A DNA stretch of 64,000 nucleotides from Diploptera punctata. Its lineage: Eukaryota; Arthropoda; Insecta; Blattodea; Blaberidae. Below, piece after piece: positions 20,830 to 31,389 of this stretch. Numbering within the stretch: position 1 is the first letter of the stretch; every line of letters begins with the position of its first letter. The position numbers and the translations under genes were made by a program. The stretch is taken from positions 248,001-312,000 of the forward strand of contig JASPKZ010001240.1 of assembly GCA_030220185.1 (NCBI GenBank), written 5' to 3'. The notes below the pieces were generated by a model. The model was not told where the DNA came from. It worked only from the letters and a program-made list of their open reading frames with translations, and made no database searches.

Positions 20830-21765
20830 AATTGATGATTTTCATGCAGTGATATGTGCACAATTATGCATTAGTGTTAGTTCACGTAGCCAATTGCAAG
20901 CCTAGAATAAAAGGTAGTTTATGAGTAATCAGTTATATGCTTCCTAGTGTATCGCACACGTCATTGAGATCGTCTGCTTCTTACAACATAGCTTCTCCAA
21001 GATTTAAAAAAAGTCATATAGAATTCACAATTTTTATGGCGCTTAGGTTTCTTACAATATTATTAGTTACAATAGAACTTAATTTTTTTTAATTATTCCT
21101 TCAGCTTTTGTATGATTTACTTCTTGTTTGGCTGAAACTAATTGAACCCCTTTCAATTTTGTTTCTGATAAATACACATGTTACCAGTACAGTAAGTATT
21201 AAAGTGTTTGAATAATGCATCCTGTTGTACTAGGTTTGTCATCTCTTGCACAGTACAGATGTTGCTATTATTGAAAGGCAAGATTTTGCATTTATAAGTA
21301 AGTCCAAAGATTGTACAAGTAGTCATGTCCACATTTTCGACATGACTAGGAACAGTCTGGAATCCCAATCCAGACTCTTCTCGAGTGGAAGATTTGAGAA
21401 TCGACTCTTCCAGAATGGACGGAGGTATAGACACTTATGGAAATTTCTCTTAAGGCTTTCCGATTCATAAGTTGCCAGCTCATAAATCTCCCTTTACCGT
21501 ACAAGGTGAGATCAAACTCTTGTCTCTGCCTGCAAAATTCAAAATTCATTAAGGGCTGCTGACTATAGGGAGAGGGCAGTTTATAAATAGTCTTTATAAA
21601 TATTCCTTTGGGACCAACAATCCATCATTATGTTGTGTGTGTGTATATATTAAACTGTTTAGTCTGAATTAGTTTATAAGTAATACCTGAAAAAATTTAA
21701 TTTTTTTACATTTTTCTCACAAATTATTTGATGTAGGTTTAAGAAATGTTTTGGACATTTTATTC
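20830..21765. other. No recognisable feature
   Basis: AT-rich intergenic sequence. The small overlapping frames at 21150-21550 occur on both strands and show no domain or splice support. Confidence 0.45.
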
Positions 21766-21784
21766 AGTATTCAGTATATGGTCT

Positions 21785-22285
21785 GACCAAAACTTCTGGC
21801 GGCACTATGGCCCTGGGGTCGACTCAGCCTCTAACGGAAATGAGTACCAGATGCTTGTTCTGGGGTAAAGGCGGCCGTCACGCAGGGCCGACAACCCGGC
21901 TGGCATCTAGTGCCGATTGTCTAGAAAAAGTGGGAGCCTTAACCTCCTACTACCCCAAGGGCCTCCCGAGGCCTGCTGTGGGATTACTTTACTTTTGGGG
22001 GCACGCCGTAGCGTAGTGGTTAAGGCACTGCGCTACAAGCCAGAAGGTCGAGGGTTCAAGTCCCGGTGGGGTCAGGATTTTTAAACTGACCCAAACCTTC
22101 TGGCGGCACTATGGCCCTGGGGTCGACTCAGCCTCTAATGGAAATGAGTACCAGACGCTTGTTCTGGGGGTAAAGGCGGCCGTCACGCAGGGCTGACATC
22201 AAGTGCCGATTGTCCAGAAAAAGTGGGAGCCTTAACCTCCTACTACCCGAAGGGCCTCTTGAGGCCTGTAGTGGGATTACTTTTT
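21785..22285 (+). repeat. SINE-C dimer (truncated monomer plus full monomer)
   Basis: The first monomer (21785-21988) lacks the tRNA head. The second (about 21998-22285) has it: GCCGTAGCGTAGTGGTTAAG with B-box GGGTTCAAGTCCC. Both share the body CTGGCGGCACTATGGCCCTG, GGCGGCCGTCACGCAGGG and GGGAGCCTTAACCTCCTACT. One 15-bp duplication, TATTCAGTATATGGT, brackets the whole dimer (21770-21784 and 22286-22300), so the pair inserted as one unit. Confidence 0.85.
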
Positions 22286-22407
22286 TATTCAGTATATGGT
22301 GAAGCTCATGTAGCAATTTCTGTTTTGTATGGAAAAAGATTTCATTTTTCGAAGTCAACATTCAATCATATTATACATACATAGTGTTCTGCCCAATAGC
22401 AAGTATT

Positions 22408-22980
22408 TCACTGCAAACTCAGCATTCTCCACTCTTTCCTTAACTCAGCCTTCCTTTTTTGTATCTGCATACAATCATTTATTTTAATATTGTCTATGAT
22501 CTGATGTATTTTTCTGTCTCTAACCTTCTTTTTGTTGATCATTCCTTCTAGGGCATCTGTCAGCAGGCAATTTCTTCTTAGCCAGTGACCAATCCAATTT
22601 CTTTTCTTCTTCTTTCCTCGTTCCAGCGTTGTTCTTCCTTCATCCATTCTGTCTAGCACATCTTTATTTTTTATTTTGTCCATTTTATATGCTCCATCTT
22701 TCTCCATACCCACATCTCAAAAGCTTCCAGTCAATTTTCATCATTCTGTCATAATGTCCAAGTCTCAGCACCATACAATGCTACACTCACCAAAGCACTT
22801 TCTAACTTCTTCTGTAATTCTTTGCCAAATGTCCGTAGAAAATGCTTCTCTTCTTGTTAAAAGCTTTTTTTTTTACCATTGCTATCCACTGCTTTATTTC
22901 TTGACTTGACAGCAGTAGTTTATGTTTACTGCAGAAAGTACAACCCAAGTATTTTAAGCTCTCCACTTAATTCTATTCAC
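22408..22980 (-). pseudogene. LINE (RTE-like) ORF2 C-terminal fragment
   Basis: The minus strand reads ALYGAETWTL, then FEMWVWRKMEHIKWT, then KIKNKDVLDRMDEGRTTLE, KRNWIGHWLRRNCLLTDALE and the tail AELRKEWRMLSLQ (open from 22713 to 22408). This is the standard post-RT segment of insect RTE-type LINEs. The upstream part is frame-shifted. Confidence 0.8.
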
Positions 22981-23276
22981 ATTATTAGACGATAACAAAT
23001 AAAACTGCTAGAGCTGACGTTCATATAGTAATGACTACTTATAGTCAAAATACCACCTTCTTATGAGATGTTTATTATAAAATTGGTACCTGGTAAGTCA
23101 GTCATCCTCAACTAAATTATTAAATTTCATCAAGTTATTCTTATGAGAAGTTGGCCAATTAAATTTTTTTTTTAATACATGTATACAAATTTATTCTTTT
23201 AAATTTGTATACATATATTTAAAAAAAATTAAAATTGTCTTGGTGATGGTAACTATGTACAATAAATTTATAAACA

Positions 23277-23580
23277 GAAAGAGTGAGGAAAAGAAGCGAG
23301 ATTGATTCGGACTTCTATGCCACAGAAGCAATGATAAATCGAACGTGGGCGAACCCTGACCAATCACAGCAGCATGTACTTACTCGTTTCTCTATACATG
23401 GCTTTCATCACGAGATATGCAAAAAACCAGGTTTTCACCAAGCGGACGAATATTGTGTGTGTTCTCTATGCGGATGTAAATGCAGCCAATACCATTTAGA
23501 ACTGTGTACAAAAAGGACAAAAAGCTTAAACGCTTACAGCAAGAAAGTATTGTAATGCACATTTGTGCGCAATTCTACTT
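23277..23580 (+). mobile_element. Short 3' fragment of a CR1/Jockey-like element
   Basis: The insertion holds the last 90 codons of an ORF2 related to that at 16819-19575 (DFYATEAMINRTWANPDQ, IHGFHHEICKK, CVCSLCGCKCSQYHLELC). It is clearly diverged, so it derives from another source copy. The 15-bp duplication ATAAATTTATAAACA flanks it (23262-23276, 23581-23595). The coding frame is 23283-23555. Confidence 0.88.
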
Positions 23581-23945
23581 ATAAATTTATAAACAACCAT
23601 GTCTTGAAAATGATCTCACATAAGGAGATTGAAGCGTCGACACAAATTTATGCTTTGACTGAGATAACATTTATTTCTTTGTAATTATAATATTAATTAC
23701 TCTCAGTGAAAAATAATTTTAAAAAAGTATAATATACAAATACTGGACTTTCATTGTGTTGTTCTTTTTATTTTTTACAGGATATAGAAGTGCATCATGT
23801 TTCTAACTAATGTTCTTCTCAAAAAACCTAAAAGCAAGTATGTATGTTTAATTAAGTTATGTAGATAGGAAATAACACTATGAGGTTCTTTAATATTGTT
23901 TATTTTTTATTATTTCACTCACCTCATACTTCATAATTCATAGCA

Positions 23946-23983
23946 GACCCTGGGTTTCTTCACATCTTTTGTGACATTCTCAA
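23946..23983 (-). ncRNA. Hammerhead-like ribozyme with U3-A8 core
   Basis: TTGAGAA replaces CTGANGA. Stem II is TCACA/TGTGA with loop AAAGA, then GAAA, stem III ACCC/GGGT, cleavage after GTC. C3 and G8 are changed together to U and A. Confidence 0.6.
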
Positions 23984-24640
23984 TGCTGCGTCACATTCAC
24001 AACTGACGTCCAACGGCCTTCTATCCTGCAGACTGACCTCCGTGCCATCTGGTGGCCGACCGAAGAATTTCCAAATCAGTCCTCTTTCTTTATAATCGGG
24101 TATTTCAAAATTCATAGTTGTATTTTCATTCTTGCATATGTAAATTTTTTCCCAAATTGTGAGTTCCTTCGGTTTTTCCAATTGTTTAAGTAATTTTGTT
24201 TTGGTTTCTATTCTATGTTTTTCTGACCAGGCATGTGCAGCTATTGCAGATTTTTCAGTTTCTCCATTTTTAATATTTCTGAGGTGTTCTTTTAATCTTG
24301 TATTTAGATTCCTTTTTGTTTTTCCTATGTATATCTTTTCACAATCTTTACAATTAATTTGATAAATTCCCGATTTTTTGCAGTCTTCAATCTTTTCATT
24401 TTTGTTGGTTTTTATGAAATTACCTAAGCTGTAATCATTTTTAGGTGCTAATTTAATGTTGAATTTGTTGAAAATTTTTTGAAACTTGTCAAATACCAAG
24501 GATGGTATGTGAACTTCTTGAATTTTTTTGCCTATATTTTTATCTGTCTGAAGAGTACTTTCATTGATGACTTTTTGTTCTTTGAATTTATTTATTTTCT
24601 TGTGTATCACCTTCTTTTGAAAAACCATTATCCTTAGCAA
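23960..24640 (-). pseudogene. PLE GIY-YIG endonuclease domain
   Basis: Open frame of 226 codons on the minus strand. A lysine-rich linker (1-88) from the end of the reverse-transcriptase region leads to GIYQINC at 91-97 and IYIGKTKRNLNTRLKEHLRN at 103-122. The GIY and YIG triads have CKDC between them, as in endonuclease-bearing Penelope-like elements, and the conserved Arg (115) and Glu/His (118-119) follow. The tail has TIWEKIYICK and FGRPPDG. Penelope endonuclease nicks the target for primed reverse transcription. The RT domain is missing, since the copy is 5'-truncated, and the frame breaks just above 24640. Confidence 0.85.
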
Positions 24641-24736
24641 TTTTTATGATGTGTTCTTTCTCTTTATTGTAATTTTCTTTGCTCATGGGAACATTCACAA
24701 GTCTGTGTGTTAAACTATTAAATACTGCCTGTTTGT

Positions 24737-25087
24737 GTGAAAAATACAAGATTAAAAGAACACCTCAGAAATGTTAAAAATGGAGAAACCGAAAAATCTG
24801 CAATAGCTGCACATGCCTGGTCAGAAAAACATAGAATAGAAACCAAAACAAAATTACTTAAACAATTGGAAAAACCGAAGGAACTCACAATTTGGGAAAA
24901 AATTTACATATGCAAGAATGAAAATACAACTATGAATTTTGAAATACCCGGTTATAAAGAAAGAGGACTGATTTGGAAATTCTTCGGTCGGCCACCAGAT
25001 GGCGCGGAGGTCAGTCTGCAGGATAGAAGGCCGTTGGACGTCAGTTGTGAATGTGACGCAGCATTGACAATGTCACAAATTATGTGA
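24737..25087 (+). pseudogene. PLE GIY-YIG endonuclease fragment (inverted partner)
   Basis: Frame of 116 codons beginning in the middle of the domain (TRLKEHLRNVKNGETEK) and matching the minus-strand copy almost exactly, including TIWEKIYICK and VSLQDRRPLDVS. The GIY-YIG triads themselves are lost at the junction of the pair. Confidence 0.8.
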
Positions 25088-25101
25088 AGAAACCCAGGGT
25101 C
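25064..25101 (+). ncRNA. Hammerhead-like ribozyme with U3-A8 core
   Basis: TTGACAA (N7 is C here), stem II TCACA/TGTGA with loop AATTA, GAAA, stem III ACCC/GGGT, cleavage after GTC at 25101. Confidence 0.6.
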
Positions 25102-25280
25102 TGCTATGAATTATGAAGTATGAGGTGAGTGAAATAATAAAAAATAAACAATATGTATGTTTAATCTTATTAATCCTTACCCACATTCAGTACCAGGCAC
25201 TGAGCAGGGCATATAAACCCACAGGCCAGCCATTTAAATACCCCAGCTACTCTTTTCATGGCACTTCAGAAAATGGACCA

Positions 25281-25511
25281 TTATTCACAAACTGTTAGTC
25301 CTAGAAAATTCAAATTTTGTACATACCTAAAGGAGATATCACATAGTATCGACGTATCAATTTCAGGAAGTGGAAGTTCATCTTCACTTTCACTTTGTGA
25401 ATCTTGTAATTCACATATCAGTTCGTCACCTGAATCATCATTATACAAAATATTCACTAATTTTTCTTCAGTGAGACATTTTTCTTTTGCCATGCTTCCA
25501 CTCACGCACAA
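25281..25511 (-). pseudogene. Possible piggyBac-like transposase N-terminus
   Basis: The minus frame contains MAKEKCLTEEKLVNILYNDD and DSQSESEDELPLPEIDTS. The L-T-E-E start and an acidic Ser/Asp/Glu stretch are typical of piggyBac-type N-termini. It could be followed by a splice donor (AG-GTATGT near 25333). No catalytic domain or TTAA-flanked ends were found, so the call is tentative. Alternatively it is a fragment of an unrelated host exon. Confidence 0.3.
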
Positions 25512-25519
25512 AGAACAGC

Positions 25520-27330
25520 GCGATAACGAGAAACAAATACGACTGTATTGTACACTGCAGACAAGTTTGGGTGAACGAATTCCATGTGTTGTTTAAAAAA
25601 TAAAAGGGATTCACCAAGGTTAAACGTGTCAAATGGGAATAGAAAATGTACATTTACATGCCATGTATGATCTCCAAGACATACTAAGCCAACAAAATAT
25701 TTAGGCGCCGAATATAAATGCAGTTTGTTCGCGCCCGCTCTAAAGCGAGTTAACTGACCGACGGCCGCATACACGATAATCTCCTTAAACGCCTTAACTG
25801 GTTTACGGTACTGAATGTGACAAATAATTCTGGATAATGAATAGTACCATAAATACATCAGGAGCAAATAATCTGGAAATATAATTTCCTTGTGCAAAAA
25901 AAAAAAAGGATGTTGAATTGGGTTATTCTAGCACACATCATTGAATGAACGTAGGAGTACCATTAACTGTATCAATACTTCTCAACTAACTTCGATTATA
26001 TCTCATGCTACTAATGTGTTTGCTAACTTTATTATTCACAATCGTGCCATCTACTGAAGCAGAATCTTTCACTGCGACTCCTAGATTAATAAATAAAAAT
26101 AATAAATTAATTAGGACGTATTATTATCATGTCAAATGTATAGGACGAAACAATCATCGCAAGTATATGAAACTTATATGAAATCAAACCGTGAGGACAC
26201 GAGGATTTTGATTTTCATATAATTGAATTAAAATAAATTGAATCAAACGAAGTTGATAGAAGTAGGAATAAACGATCAGTTAATAATTAAGGAAACCATT
26301 TAACAAGTACATGGTACCGCTTTTGTTAAGCGACAGGCCCTTGATGCGGCTACAAAAGAGTTAAAATTCAAGAAAACTTATTTTTACTAGCGGATTACTG
26401 GACATTTCTTTGTGGACCAGTAATCCAAGATCTTAAACTGAGATTCGCTGACAGGTCATTAACAAAGCATGATTTATGGCTGGGGAACTACAGCGTCGAG
26501 TAAACAACCCATTTTAGCGAACTCGACAAACTGCGAGGACGCGAAGCCTACCAAACAGGCGGGAAAAGGGCACTGACCCAAGGGAGTGTTCATATAGGGA
26601 ACATGGTGAATCCCTTATCCAATGGAAAGACGGCGATTCCTTCTTTGGGACTAAGGAATCGTTGTCAACCAATATAATAAAGTGTTGTATCGCGACAAGG
26701 TAATGACCTCATGACGACACGATGCCAGAGAGAGGGTAACGAAGTTTACCTTATACCAACAATAATTATACTAAGTTAGTTTTTAGTTCTGCATTTCTGA
26801 GTTCAGCGTTTAGAGTTCGGCGTCCTTAGTCCGGCAGAACTCACTGAGGCGGGAGTCGGGACGACCGGCATGGCTTTAAAGTAACATAATACAAACATAA
26901 CTTCACTTAAAATATCATTAGAGACTCCATCTTGAGTTCTAAATGCGTTACTGCGGTCAATACCTTGTCCGACATCAAATGTGTCAACAATCTTACATAT
27001 GTATAGTGTCCATCGATTAATAAAATATTTTTTATTAAACTTCATCTCGCGTGTTCTTGCGCCGGCCAGCTCCTTGCTTATCCCTAGAGAAAGAACCTCA
27101 ACTCTACCGATTACCAACCTGAGCAACCTAAGATCTCATACATGGAGATATCCTTTCGGTACTCCTAGCGCCCAACATCCATTATTACCTATATAACCCT
27201 ATAAATACCCCCTTACTACTAAAAATTATTAGTATTTTGCAATTCTTTACAACACATAACAATAACACATATTAGAAAAAAAAAGTACAAATTAATATAA
27301 GGTTAGGATGAGTTTTTTGGTTAGCTTTTT
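25520..27330. other. Unassigned stretch; weak LTR-like character
   Basis: No ORF with domain support. Less AT-rich segments at 26330-26720 and 26790-27180 and a PBS-like AGCGCCCAACATCC near 27167 recall LTR/leader sequence of an LTR retrotransposon. Paired LTRs and a target duplication were not found. Confidence 0.25.
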
Positions 27331-27334
27331 TAAG

Positions 27335-27790
27335 TTTAAGACAGACCCTCAGGGGTCCTCATCTAGGGGATATGTGGATGGTGACCACAAGGTGCCCAAG
27401 CTGAGCAAAACATTTCTTCCACTTACTTGTGTTTTGCACTCTTTTAACTTTACTATCTAACCTCCTTGGTTAACTCTTGTTTTTTTTTACTCCGATGCTA
27501 TTAGGGCATCCGAGGGCTAGGGAGTCTTTCCTTTTTCCATTTCTTCTTTCCTTTATTTTCTTTTCTTCTCTGGAAAAGCCTGACCAGAGGCTATGAGATA
27601 GCAGCTCCTCACTGGTCTTGCCTTCCTTTGGACAGCAACCAATCGAAGGGACTATTATTATGCTTTCAAGTCTTATACGAGAATTTCCCAGAAGATCACT
27701 GGGCCGTCCTATGAAATGCTGGAGGGAAAATTTTCTATAGGATCGTAACAGGCCTTGGCCTAATACTTGGAAGGAAGAAGAAGTTTAAGA
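27335..27790 (+). repeat. LINE-tailed repeat (family F-tail), plus copy
   Basis: Same family as 9680-10105, here in full orientation from CCTCAGGGGTCCTCATCTAG to GGCCTTGGCCTAATACTTGG and a GAAGAAG tail at about 27773-27782. It keeps the GGGCCGTCCTATGAAATGC segment that also encodes the C-terminus of the LINE at 6365. Confidence 0.75.
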
Positions 27791-27881
27791 CAGTTATTTT
27801 AGTTTTTAGCATATTTTCATAAGTTGGTAATTCTGTTGTACCCCATAATACTTATCTATCTTTCAATATTAAAAACTGTTA

Positions 27882-28078
27882 ATAATAATAATTATGAGTT
27901 AGGGATTTTCATTCACCTCATATATATATATTTTTTTTAAATATGAGGTGATTCAAAATCCCTAACTCATAATAACTAAAAGAAACCTCATAGTGTTACT
28001 TCCTACAAATATTAAATTAATTAAAAAATATGATAAATTAAACTTCATAGTGATTTATTCCTATAAAAGATTTATATA
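27882..28078. mobile_element. 197-bp mini PLE insertion
   Basis: Contains only inverted terminal sequences: CATTCACCTCATATA against ATGAGGTGATTC, then AACCTCATAGTGTTACTTCC and a second AACTTCATAGTGATTTATTC. Flanked by the 14-bp duplication ATTAAAAACTGTTA (27868-27881, 28079-28092). No hammerhead core was recognised. Confidence 0.7.
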
Positions 28079-28399
28079 ATTAAAAACTGTTATTATTACA
28101 TTTTTCAGATTATTTCTGTTTCAATGCCCATTCAATTTTCAGATATTTTCCATACTTTTCTTTTATAAAATAACCTCATATTTATTCCTCAGGTCATTAT
28201 TCACATACTGCTACAATAATTTCTGAGTTTTTTTTTTATTTTCCTGTTTTTTCTTTGAATTAAGTAGAATTCATCTTCACTAGAATCCCCCTAAATTGGT
28301 AAAAACCTGAATCTGGTAGTGCTATCAATTTTCAAGTTGAAATAAATTGAAAAGTATGCCAGACAGTAACAAAAGTAAGATTAGAGTGAGTTATTTTTG

Positions 28400-28610
28400 A
28401 GAGACTAAGAATTTATTTTCTTTCTTCTGTCCTGTCCAGCTGTTTACATGTCAAAAGATGTTCCTTATTGAGTACTTGCCCTATTTCATTGCATATTGAG
28501 TATTTCTCAACAATTTCTATTTTGTGGAGGTAATCAGGTAACCGATAGTGACAAAGTGTGAACAGACAGAATGCAGTTATAACAGATGTTCTTGACATTT
28601 GCAGATGGAC
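28400..28610 (-). pseudogene. LINE RNase H C-terminal fragment
   Basis: The minus frame reads HYRLPDYLHKIEIVEKYSIC and then LNKEHLLTCKQLD. The L..HL..(I).....C..C.....HLL..C arrangement is the zinc-knuckle-like end after RNase H in Jockey/R1/I-type LINEs. It is isolated and truncated. Confidence 0.55.
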
Positions 28611-29088
28611 ATGGCTATTCCTTATAATTTTTTTATTTATTAGGCCTATTTGTTTGTTTTTTTATTTGAATTCGTTTTTGTGCCTTGTATTTTTTTAAAT
28701 TGTCAACTGAGGGTCCCAAGTCTGAAGATTTTCAGGCTCGTAAAGGAATCTTAAACCTGAATAAAGAGGCCTGAAAGCAAAATATACCGACCTCATAATA
28801 TTAGTAATACCTTACTTGCTACTAGATGTCTCATTCGGTCAGTATGTTGACCGCATAGCATTCATGTAACTTAGTCTAGTAACTCCTAACAAAGGAGAAG
28901 CTAAGGCGCAACATTTGGCTGTTATGCCAATGTAGATAGATAGATTTTTGAAATTACATATTGTTTCTTTTTTGGTTTACAAACGATAGTTGCTTCTATT
29001 TAACTTTTATAGGAATTAATCACTATGAGGTTTAATTTATGGTGAAATTATGTGTTTCTTACCTCTCCTCATATAAATCTTCTAAGTA

Positions 29089-29125
29089 GATCACAATTTT
29101 CAGACTATAACAGTCTCATCTTCAG
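29089..29125 (-). ncRNA. Hammerhead-like ribozyme
   Basis: CTGAAGA, two bases, stem II AGACT/AGTCT, GAAA, short stem III, cleavage after GATC. Stem I AAGTA/TACTT is contiguous with the core on both sides. Confidence 0.65.
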
Positions 29126-29263
29126 TACTTCTTTGGCGACTGATATTATGTCGATCGGAAAAAACTCTTCTTCTTCCCTCTGTTGATGAACCTCATCGGT
29201 CCACCAACAGAGGGAAGAAGAAGAGTTTTTTCCGATCGACATAATATCAGTTGCCAAAGAGTA

Positions 29264-29300
29264 CTGAAGATGAGACCGTTATAGTCTCCAAATCGTGATC
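29264..29300 (+). ncRNA. Hammerhead-like ribozyme, core-mutated
   Basis: Inverted partner of 29089-29125. Stem II is GAGAC/GTCTC. GAAA has become CAAA, so it is predicted inactive. Confidence 0.55.
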
Positions 29301-29559
29301 TACTTAGAAGATTTATATGAGGAGATGTAAGAAACATTTAATTTCACCATAAATAGTTGCTTCTATTTTGGTCAGCATGTCTGCCATAGCATTCTAACAA
29401 ATCCAACTTAGGGAAAGGATCCATTGCACCACAAGATGCTGTTGTCTGGAGTTTGATCATTGCACGCACTACAGTGGAAATTGTTATATGGAAATTGCAA
29501 ATGGTTTTAACTACAACTTAGGAATCTGTTAATATAACTACTTTATATCATAAATTAAT

Positions 29560-29690
29560 TATGGGAAATAACATTATGAGGTTTTCAAGTTGATAAAGAT
29601 AGCTGAAGATGGGATGGAAACCTCTAGAAACTATGGTTCCATTGCTTAAAGAACATGGAGTATGAGGTGAGATACACCTCGCTTCCTATT
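29560..29690 (+). mobile_element. Solo PLE terminus
   Basis: Terminal signature AACATTATGAGGTTTTC (29571) directly precedes a hammerhead-like motif and the GAGTATGAGGTGAG signal. Bounds approximate. Confidence 0.55.
29603..29639 (+). ncRNA. Hammerhead-like ribozyme
   Basis: CTGAAGA, G-U-rich stem II (TGGG with TCTA), GAAA at 29627-29630, stem III AC..GT, cleavage region GTTC. Stem II is weak. Confidence 0.5.
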
Positions 29691-29792
29691 AGTTAATAAC
29701 TAATTTATGTTCAATGTTTATTCTGAAGATCTATTATTTTAAGTAACTGGGTTAGCTTCTATATCAATTTTATGATTTTCTTTTCTTAAAAA

Positions 29793-30084
29793 AAAAAAGT
29801 AAAGTGATCTCACTACAGGCCTCAGGAGGCCCTTGGGTTAGTAGGAGGTTAAGGCTCCCATTTTCTCTGAACAATCGGCAATTGATGTCAGCTGAGTTGT
29901 CAGCCCTGCGTGACAGTTGCCATTACCCCCAGAACAAGTGTCTGGTGCTCATTTCCATTAGAGGCTGAGTCAACCCCAGGGTCATAGTGCTGCCAGAAGA
30001 TTTGGGTCAGTTTAAAAATCCTGTCCCCACCAGGACTCAAACCCTCGACTGGCCTTAACCACTATGCTACGGCATGCCCCATTC
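29793..30084 (-). repeat. SINE-C, full length, minus
   Basis: Body and tRNA-like head match 21998-22285 in reverse. Duplication TCTTAAAAA at 29784-29792 and 30085-30093. The head has lost a few bases (GGCCTTAACCACTATGCTACGG side). Confidence 0.8.
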
Positions 30085-30329
30085 TCTTAAAAAGCAAACA
30101 TAAATGCCTAACCAAGTTGAGCAAATGGTTGTTTATAAGCAATTCAGCAATGAGTTCTTTATAATTGCTAAGTCATTAATGTTCCATAATAAAGTTAAAC
30201 CACAAAATCTAGTCTTCCATTCCTGATGATATAGTGGCTACCATATTTGCCTCAGATTTCAGATTTGTATATATGTTGAAACCAAACTGGGATTACAAAT
30301 TTCTCTTATTTAAAGTATATCAAGTTATA

Positions 30330-30983
30330 ACGGGCTTCCAATATAAAACCGGACCGGCCTCATGGAGTTTCACCCGGCACGCAGTGCTCTCTCTTCCTCC
30401 CGGAATTCACCCTGCCTGCCACCCATCCTTGAACTGTTTCTTACCTTATAGAAAATGCTGGAAATGTTGTCCTCCCGCAGTTGAACAGGCATTATACCGA
30501 GTAAACTTGTAAGGTTTGAGTTTTAACAATTTTGTTGCTGTATGTGCAGAAGATACTGAAATGCCAACTTGTGCTAATTTCGGTAATGATTTTTGTGGTG
30601 AACGTTCCAAATTTTCGCCAATTTCGTCTAATTTTTCTTCGGTGAGAACCGTATGCCTTCGCGTGTGTTTCTTATTTTGTACTGAACCAGTGGTCTCAAA
30701 TTTAGTCATAAGATCATGGATTGTCGATCTGGAAGGAGGTAATTGTCCAGGGAAGTTCCAAATAAATTCCTCACGAACACGACGAGCTGATTCATATTTA
30801 TAATAACATTTACACACATAAATGTGCTGCTCTAATGTCAGCTGACGTCTCATCTTGTCGAACAATAGTAAACTGACTAGTTCAAGAACGAGCGGCTGGC
30901 AGAGTGAAATGCAGATGAGGAGAGAGCGCTGCCTGACGGGTGAAACCCCGTGAGGCCGGTCTGGGTTTATATTGGAAGCCTGA
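30330..30983. mobile_element. TA-flanked DNA transposon with DUF4817-type transposase remnant
   Basis: Imperfect terminal inverted repeats of about 65 bp (GGCTTCCAATATAAA, CCGGCCTCA, GTTTCACCCG, GCTCTCTC) lie at both ends. TA dinucleotides flank them at 30328-30329 and 30984-30985. Internal deletion leaves only the N-terminal part of the transposase. Confidence 0.8.
30446..30865 (-). pseudogene. Transposase N-terminal (helix-turn-helix, DUF4817-like) fragment
   Basis: A 139-codon minus frame: MRRQLTLEQHIYVCKCYYKY at the start, REEFIWNFPGQLPPSRSTIH, KFETTGSVQNKKHTRRHTVL, and ISVSSAHTATKLLKLKPYKF. This is the paired helix-turn-helix region of a widespread insect transposase family in the Tc1/mariner-IS630 group. 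The DDE catalytic domain is missing, because the frame runs into the opposite terminal repeat. The gene product could at most bind the terminal repeats. Confidence 0.75.
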
Positions 30984-31389
30984 TACTATATGTTTAATAT
31001 TTAAAATTGTTAGCACATAATCCTTTTTGTAATGTTATACTTTCCAGGTTTGCATTTTATATGCAGGAAGGAATAGCAGAGAGAGGGAAGTTGTTTTGTA
31101 CACCTGGCATACATAACAGTGCCCTCAATTAGGTTCTTTGGTCTTTTGAATTGCCCCTGTGTTAAATTTTTGGCTTATAATACATAATCCCTTATGTAGT
31201 AGTAATGTAGTATTCAAATGTTCTGAAGCTCTTGATTTGTCATCATTCGCTTGCGGGCTTCCCAATAATATTCAGCAATTTGGAATGGTGTTCCAACTAT
31301 TTTCTGAAGATCAGCGCAGAACATCAAGTGATCCTTGTTCATTATCGTATTTGTGTCATTACATACTATGCAGCGTGGAGAATCTAGTA

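Larger units (their letters stand above)
23853..25151. mobile_element. PLE inverted pair, 1.3 kb
   Basis: A longer minus half (to about 24735) and a plus half (from about 24737) of the same Penelope-like subfamily are joined 5' to 5'. The outer left end has the terminal signature ACACTATGAGGTTCTTTAAT. The 14-bp duplication TATGTATGTTTAAT (23839-23852, 25152-25165) surrounds the pair as a whole. Each half carries a GIY-YIG remnant and a terminal hammerhead-like motif with the TTGANAA core. Confidence 0.88.
29002..29352. mobile_element. 351-bp PLE inverted pair
   Basis: A near-perfect fold-back with arms of about 170 bp and its centre near 29190. The arms hold a hammerhead-like motif each and the terminal TCACTATGAGGTTTAATTTA on the left. 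The 16-bp duplication ATAGTTGCTTCTATTT flanks it (28986-29001, 29353-29368). No coding sequence. Confidence 0.88.

Noticed and set aside
26803..27126. 107-codon minus frame
   Set aside because: No motif, and it sits in a possible LTR-like stretch; the residues look random.
26300..27200. Complete LTR retrotransposon
   Set aside because: No paired LTRs, target duplication or gag-pol frame were found.
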